DNA of 64,000 nucleotides, from NCBI GenBank assembly GCA_037130015.1, contig JBAXTU010000001.1, positions 10,223 to 74,222 on the forward strand, read 5' to 3'. Shown piece by piece: positions 58,231 through 64,000 of this stretch. Within the stretch, counting starts at the first letter, position 1. The number at the start of each line of letters is the position of its first letter. Position numbers and translations under genes: made by a program. A model generated the notes under the pieces. That model worked only from the letters and a program-made list of their open reading frames with translations. It searched no databases and was not told where the DNA came from. Source of the stretch: JBAXTU01 sp037130015 (lineage in GTDB: Bacteria > Patescibacteriota > Patescibacteriia > 2-01-FULL-39-33).

Positions 58231-59097
58231 ATGATTAAAAAAATAAAACAATTTAAAAAAAATCAGGACGGTGTGGTGCTTATAATCACCATGGTAATGA
58301 TGGCAGTACTACTAGCTACGGCTATTAGTTTTGCTGTTTTTATTATTTCCGATATTAGGCAGGCGCGAAGTGTGGACAATGCTGTGGTCGCTTATTATGC
58401 AGCTGATGCCGGTTTGGAACGCAGTTTGTATTTGCTTAGAAAAAAAGAAGTCGGCATTGATGATCTTAAAAATTTATCAGGTTCAACTTTTTCAGCTGGC
58501 AGTACATGGACTTTGGCGTCTTCTACGAGTTATGAGCCGACTTTTTTTCGTCAGCGGTTGCAAAATGGCCAAAGCGTAAAATTATTTTTTTCTGATCGTG
58601 AGACCAGTAAAGCTAAAAGCTTGCAACTCAGCTGGTCGACTCCGAATCTTTCCAATGCCAGGTTACAAGTGTCTTTTACTCAGCTTACACCAAGTGAAAA
58701 TAATGGTGTTTATGTTTATTATAATGATATAAATAATATTTTGCTTTCAGACACTTCTCATGATGGTCCGATTTGTTATAATTTTAAAAATAGTGACAGT
58801 CAAAATGTTCCTTGGCAAAAAAAGGTTGATTATTTAGTGGAAATTAAAGTTATTGGCAGTGGCAATGGAGATGAAGTTGATAATTTAATAGTCAAAGCCT
58901 ATAACAAGGATTGCCACGCTTCAGATTATGAGGCTTCTTATAATTATTCGGCTATCAGTAATCTCACTCTGCGTTCAGTTGGTTCTTATGGCGGTAGCAG
59001 TCAGGCAATAGTCGCTCAAGTTATGCCACGCGATCCATTGGCTGGTTTGTTGGGTTTTGTGTTATTTTCTGAAAATGAAATTTTTAAAGGATACTAA
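58231..59097 (+). CDS. PilX-like pilus assembly protein
   Basis: 288 residues. The N-terminus KNQDGVVLIITMVMMAVLLATAISFAVF is the pattern of PilX-type pilin-like proteins (G then hydrophobic, no Phe), followed by DAGLERSLYLLRKKE as in GspK/PilX. The outer part has many strands and few cysteines. It closes the pilus run, 6 bases after the PilW-like gene. Likely a minor, tip-associated subunit. Confidence 0.8.
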   Translation: MIKKIKQFKKNQDGVVLIITMVMMAVLLATAISFAVFIISDIRQARSVDNAVVAYYAADAGLERSLYLLRKKEVGIDDLKNLSGSTFSAGSTWTLASSTSYEPTFFRQRLQNGQSVKLFFSDRETSKAKSLQLSWSTPNLSNARLQVSFTQLTPSENNGVYVYYNDINNILLSDTSHDGPICYNFKNSDSQNVPWQKKVDYLVEIKVIGSGNGDEVDNLIVKAYNKDCHASDYEASYNYSAISNLTLRSVGSYGGSSQAIVAQVMPRDPLAGLLGFVLFSENEIFKGY

Positions 59098-59101
59098 ATG
59101 G

Positions 59102-59168
59102 TGTCATCCTGGGCTTGACCTGGGATCCCAACTAAAAAACATGAGATTCCTGCTTACGCAGGAATGAC
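59102..59168 (+). repeat. Palindromic elements, copy 2 (two back-to-back units)
   Basis: Unit 1: TGTCATCCTGGGCTTGACCTGGGATCCC (59103-59129), stem ATCCTGGG / CCTGGGAT with two G-U pairs. Unit 2: TGAGATTCCTGC TTAC GCAGGAATGACA (59142-59168), a perfect 8-base stem. Unit 2 has the same outer bases as the element at 56920; unit 1 is in the opposite sense. They fill the gap between the pilus cluster and ligA. Confidence 0.75.
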
Positions 59169-59174
59169 AGATAA

Positions 59175-61211
<2,037 letters not shown>

Positions 61212-61218
61212 GTCAGCC

Positions 61219-61247
61219 TTGCCAAAAAATACATAAAATGCTAAAAT
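61219..61247 (+). promoter_or_regulatory. Promoter for gatC-gatA
   Basis: TTGCCA (61219-61224), a 17-base spacer and TAAAAT (61242-61247) with extended TGC. It starts 8 bases after the ligA stop and leaves a leader of about 20 bases. Confidence 0.7.
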
Positions 61248-61275
61248 TTTTTTATCAAAAATTACTTATAAGCAT

Positions 61276-61569
61276 ATGAAATTATCCATTCAAGAAGTAG
61301 AACATATTGCCAGTTTGGCTCGGTTGGAATTGACCGCGCAAGAAAAAGAGCAGTATAGTGGACAGCTATCAGCCATTTTGGATTATGTTGATAAAATGGC
61401 GACCGTGGACACTACTGGCGTAGAAGAAACTTCACAAGTGACCGGACTGATTAATATTGAGAGAGAAGATCAGATTATTGAATCGGGGATTGCCGATGAA
61501 TTAGTATCGGTCGCGCCACAAAATGGCGATGGCTTTGTAAAAATTCCGAAAATTTTTGAAAATAAATAA
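61276..61569 (+). CDS. gatC: Asp/Glu-tRNA amidotransferase subunit C
   Basis: 97 residues. The start MKLSIQEVEHIASLARLELT and the middle LSAILDYVDKMATVDTTGVE are typical of GatC. GatC is the small subunit that holds GatA and GatB together in the GatCAB enzyme, which turns misacylated Glu-tRNA(Gln) or Asp-tRNA(Asn) into the correct amide form. The stop is one base before the gatA start. gatB is not in the window. Confidence 0.95.
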   Translation: MKLSIQEVEHIASLARLELTAQEKEQYSGQLSAILDYVDKMATVDTTGVEETSQVTGLINIEREDQIIESGIADELVSVAPQNGDGFVKIPKIFENK

Positions 61570-61570
61570 T

Positions 61571-63028
61571 ATGGATTTAAATAAACTATCACTGCTTGAA
61601 GCATTCAAAGGACTACGCGAAAAAGAATTTTCCAGCGTAGAATTAACCAAAGATTGTTTAAAACAAATTAAAAAACTTGATAATAAAGTCAAAGCTTTTT
61701 TGACTGTTGATGAAGAAGGCGCAATGAGCCAAGCCAAGCTGGCTGATGTTAAAATAAAAAAAGGAGATGGAATTTCTCCGTTAGCAGGTATTCCTGTTTC
61801 GGTCAAAGATTTATTTTGTACGCGCGGACTTCGTACCACAGCTGCTTCTAAAATTTTGGAAAATTATATCCCGCCATTTGACGCCACTGCGATTGCCAAA
61901 TTAAAAAATAATGATGCGGTTATTGTCGGCAAAACTAATTTGGATGAATTTGCCATGGGCGGTTCAACGGAAAATTCCGCGTATGGCCCTACTCACAATC
62001 CGTGGGATTTGGATCGAGTGCCAGGAGGCACATCCGGTGGTTCCACTGCTTCGGTTTCGGCTGATATGTGTATCTATTCTTTGGGTACGGATACGGGTGG
62101 TTCTATTCGCCAACCAGCCTCATTTTGTGGGGTCTCAGGGCTCAAAGTGAGCTATGGGCGCGTTTCACGCTATGGGGTGGTGGCAGACGCCTCTTCTCTT
62201 GATACCATAGGTCCTATCGCCAAAAACGTGGCAGATTTGGCCCTAATTTTGGGTTATATTGCCGGTCAGGATTCAAAAGATTCAACCACTCCACCTATAA
62301 AAGTGGCTGATTATAGCGCAGAAATAAACAAGGATTTAAAAGGTTTAAAAATTGGTTTACCTAAAGAATATTTTATAGAAGGAATGCATGCTGGCGTGCA
62401 TGACGCAGTGATGATGGCTGTCAAAAAATTTGAAGAACTTGGTGCTGAAGTGATTGATATTTCTTTGCCCATGACTGATTCGGCGCTCGCCTCTTATTAT
62501 ATTATTCAACCGGCAGAAGTGTCTTCAAATTTGGCTCGTTATGATGGCATTAGATATGGTTTATCCAAACGCGAAAGCGATTTACAAAAAATATATTTGG
62601 ATAGTCGCTCACAAGGGTTTGGCCGTGAAGCCAAACGTCGTATTATGATTGGCACCTATGCTTTGTCGGCAGGTTATTATGATGCGTATTACAAACAAGC
62701 CATGAAAATTCGCACCTTGGTAAAAAATGATTTTGATAAGGCTTTTGAAAAGGTTGATGTGATTATGACGCCAGTGGCACCAACTCCTGCATATAAAATT
62801 GGAGAAAAAATTACCGATCCATTGGCTATGTATTTGGAAGATGTGTTTACAGTGCCTGCCTCGCTGGCTGGTATTTGCGGGTTGTCTGTTCCGGTTGGAT
62901 TTGCTGAGGGGTTGCCGGTTGGTTTGCAAATACTTGGTAAGAGATTTAATGAAGAAACAATTTTGCGGGCTGGACATCAATATCAATTGAATACAGATTG
63001 GCATAAATCAAAACCAATATTGGATTAA
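61571..63028 (+). CDS. gatA: Asp/Glu-tRNA amidotransferase subunit A
   Basis: 485 residues from the ATG at 61571 (a TTG five codons upstream overlaps gatC and is less likely). An amidase-signature fold with the Ser-cisSer-Lys triad: Lys in IPVSVKDLFCT, the cis-Ser in GTDTGGSIRQPA and the nucleophile in PGGTSGGSTASVS. It releases ammonia from glutamine for GatB. Usual length and no missing motif. Its presence implies that the organism makes Gln-tRNA or Asn-tRNA by the indirect route. Confidence 0.96.
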   Translation: MDLNKLSLLEAFKGLREKEFSSVELTKDCLKQIKKLDNKVKAFLTVDEEGAMSQAKLADVKIKKGDGISPLAGIPVSVKDLFCTRGLRTTAASKILENYIPPFDATAIAKLKNNDAVIVGKTNLDEFAMGGSTENSAYGPTHNPWDLDRVPGGTSGGSTASVSADMCIYSLGTDTGGSIRQPASFCGVSGLKVSYGRVSRYGVVADASSLDTIGPIAKNVADLALILGYIAGQDSKDSTTPPIKVADYSAEINKDLKGLKIGLPKEYFIEGMHAGVHDAVMMAVKKFEELGAEVIDISLPMTDSALASYYIIQPAEVSSNLARYDGIRYGLSKRESDLQKIYLDSRSQGFGREAKRRIMIGTYALSAGYYDAYYKQAMKIRTLVKNDFDKAFEKVDVIMTPVAPTPAYKIGEKITDPLAMYLEDVFTVPASLAGICGLSVPVGFAEGLPVGLQILGKRFNEETILRAGHQYQLNTDWHKSKPILD

Positions 63029-63038
63029 ATTATTTATA

Positions 63039-63722
63039 ATGACAAAAAAAATATCCAAGAAAAAATTAACAGTTGTTATTTTTGTCGCCCTGGTAATAAT
63101 AGGATTGTTGTCTATTTTGCTCATTAAACAAAATTTGAAATTTCAAGAACAAACAAGATTAGCTATAGAGTCGTTTGATTTTTTATCAAATAAAAGCATT
63201 CAAGAAGTAAGTTATGTTGAAAGCAAATCTTCTTCTTCTTCTTCTTCTTCTAATTTAGATATAATTCCAACAGCAACGAGTTCGCAAATTATTTATGAAG
63301 ATGAAGGTGATCCGTTAGCAGACGTTATTGGGGTTAATACTTTTTTAGAAAAAAAAGATTCAAAAGTTTGTTTTGAAGGTAATAAGCCAGTAGTTTTTCT
63401 TTTTTCCACCACTAATTGTCCGCATTGCCAGTGGATCAAGGCTTTGTTTGATTCAGTTGTAAAAAAATATTCTGGGCGTATTTCGGCTTATCATTGGCAA
63501 TTGGAAACAGGGGATAACACTTTGACTAAAGTTGTTGAAAAAGAATTGCCATATGAACATATGGCGATTTACCAGCGTTTCAGTCCTGAGGGTTATGTGC
63601 CAGTTTTTGTCTTCGGTTGTAAGTATTATCGTATTGGCAATGGGTATGAAGGTAAGATTGATGGTTTAAAAAAAGAACAAAAAGAATTTGAGATTATTAT
63701 TGATGCGCTATTGAAGAAATAA
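63039..63722 (+). CDS. Membrane-anchored thioredoxin-like protein (CPHC)
   Basis: 227 residues. A basic start and one membrane helix (about 8-30) are followed by a coiled stretch with a run of eight Ser (codons 64-71). The outer domain has a thioredoxin-like site C127-P-H-C130 in FSTTNCPHCQWIKALF and the cis-Pro region in GYVPVFVFG. CPHC is the DsbA-type active site, so disulfide formation or isomerisation outside the membrane is likely. This matches the many Cys-rich exported proteins of this window. It lies 10 bases after gatA. Confidence 0.82.
   Translation: MTKKISKKKLTVVIFVALVIIGLLSILLIKQNLKFQEQTRLAIESFDFLSNKSIQEVSYVESKSSSSSSSSNLDIIPTATSSQIIYEDEGDPLADVIGVNTFLEKKDSKVCFEGNKPVVFLFSTTNCPHCQWIKALFDSVVKKYSGRISAYHWQLETGDNTLTKVVEKELPYEHMAIYQRFSPEGYVPVFVFGCKYYRIGNGYEGKIDGLKKEQKEFEIIIDALLKK
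63228..63251 (+). repeat. TCT trinucleotide run in the thioredoxin-like gene
   Basis: An uninterrupted run of TCT triplets (about eight) coding for poly-Ser in the linker ahead of the thioredoxin-like domain. Length changes by slippage would keep the frame. Confidence 0.8.
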
Positions 63723-63728
63723 ATAAAT

Positions 63729-63745
63729 ATGGAGAGGTCGCATAG
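63729..63745 (+). repeat. Partial copy of the tRNA-Ser(GGA) 5' end
   Basis: ATGGAGAGGTCGCATAG at 63729-63745 repeats the 17 bases at 63761-63777, 15 of which are the first bases of the tRNA. The copies are 32 bases apart in the same direction. Confidence 0.9.
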
Positions 63746-63762
63746 AAATTAGCATAAGTCAT

Positions 63763-63850
63763 GGAGAGGTCGCATAGTGGCCGAGTGCGCTCGCTTGGAA
63801 AGCGAGTATACCGCAAGGTATCGGGGGTTCGAATCCCCCTCTCTCCGCCA
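63763..63850 (+). tRNA. tRNA-Ser(GGA)
   Basis: An 88-base cloverleaf with acceptor GGAGAGG / TCTCTCC (one G-U pair), anticodon stem CTCGC/GCGAG around TTGGAAA (anticodon GGA, codons UCC/UCU), a long variable arm and T-arm GGGGGTTCGAATCCCCC. Unlike the other three tRNAs in the window, it has an encoded CCA (63848-63850). Confidence 0.95.
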
Positions 63851-63886
63851 AAATTCGGAATTCAAATTTCCGCCAAAAATATGGTC

Positions 63887-63967
63887 GGCGCGAAGCGCCG
63901 TCTGTTCTGAATTCCCCCCAAAAAATCCTGAATCTGAAAGGGTTAGCCACGCTCCGCGTGGCTCAAA
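63887..63967 (+). repeat. GC-rich hairpins after tRNA-Ser(GGA)
   Basis: Two short perfect hairpins: CGGCGC GAA GCGCCG (63887-63901) and AGCCACGC TCC GCGTGGCT (63945-63963). The second is followed by CAAAAAG, not a T-run, so neither is a good terminator on the plus strand. No gene is seen in the last 150 bases. Confidence 0.5.
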
Positions 63968-64000
63968 AAGTACGGTTCGAGCTTCAATAATAAAGTTCGA

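Noticed and set aside
63945..63972. Terminator after tRNA-Ser(GGA)
   Set aside because: The hairpin is perfect, but it is followed by an A-rich stretch on the plus strand and has no T-run, so it fits a dispersed palindrome better.

Overview
The window reads as a contiguous piece of a Candidate Phyla Radiation (Patescibacteria, Parcubacteria-like, perhaps Falkowbacteria-like) chromosome. The reasons are AT-rich DNA with standard stop usage, very tight gene packing, few clear Shine-Dalgarno sites, extended -10 promoters of the form TGnTAnAAT, a CPR-style LigA, a VirB6/PrgI/VirB4-type secretion module with giant Cys-rich partners, MWGGMKWLTSRG-type short pilins, and VGIGTTTP-repeat surface proteins. 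The lineage call is inference from gene content; no rRNA lies in the window.

Layout. (1) 1-18371, plus strand: a type IV secretion-like module. It holds a giant Cys-rich secreted protein (5' end outside the window), a VirB6/TrbL-like membrane protein, two related cytoplasmic proteins, PrgI, a detached TraC-type N-terminal domain, the VirB4 ATPase and a small anchored protein. (2) 18362-22855, plus strand: comF, two tRNA-Ser, a two-helix membrane protein, tRNA-Arg(GCG), recG, and two small, strongly expressed-looking genes (a DksA-type zinc finger and an unknown 65-residue protein), each with its own promoter, ribosome site and terminator. (3) 33598-22858, minus strand: one apparent operon lemA-htpX-clpC, then an acidic membrane protein, a membrane-anchored beta-propeller, a small membrane protein, two pilin/cell-wall-hydrolase fusions and radA. 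(4) 33798-45880, plus strand: five large secreted surface proteins. Four are built from VGIGT tail-fibre-like repeats with cassettes shared at near-identical DNA level; the fifth has GWxWSE..GW repeats. (5) 45942-59097, plus strand: a nearly complete type IV pilus cluster (pilM, N, O, a PilP-position protein, pilB, a receiver protein, a degenerate PilT-like protein, pilC, pilins, pilD, minor pilins, a PilX-like protein). (6) 59175-63850: ligA, gatC-gatA, a membrane-anchored CPHC thioredoxin-like protein and tRNA-Ser(GGA).

Taken together, most of the window is cell-surface machinery: a DNA/protein-translocating channel with cell-wall hydrolases fused to its pilin subunits, a type IV pilus, and recombining adhesin-like fibres. 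ComF, RecG, RadA and a type IV pilus are compatible with DNA uptake and recombination. The Cys-rich exported proteins fit with the anchored CPHC oxidoreductase. This is what an episymbiont that binds host cells and imports DNA would need, though that lifestyle is inferred, not shown. The least ordinary items are the pilin-pilin-lytic transglycosylase and pilin-LAS-peptidase fusions, the cassette mosaic in the fibre genes, the PilT-like protein without its Walker lysine, and the PilN with a repeat-filled insert and two PilM-binding-like motifs.
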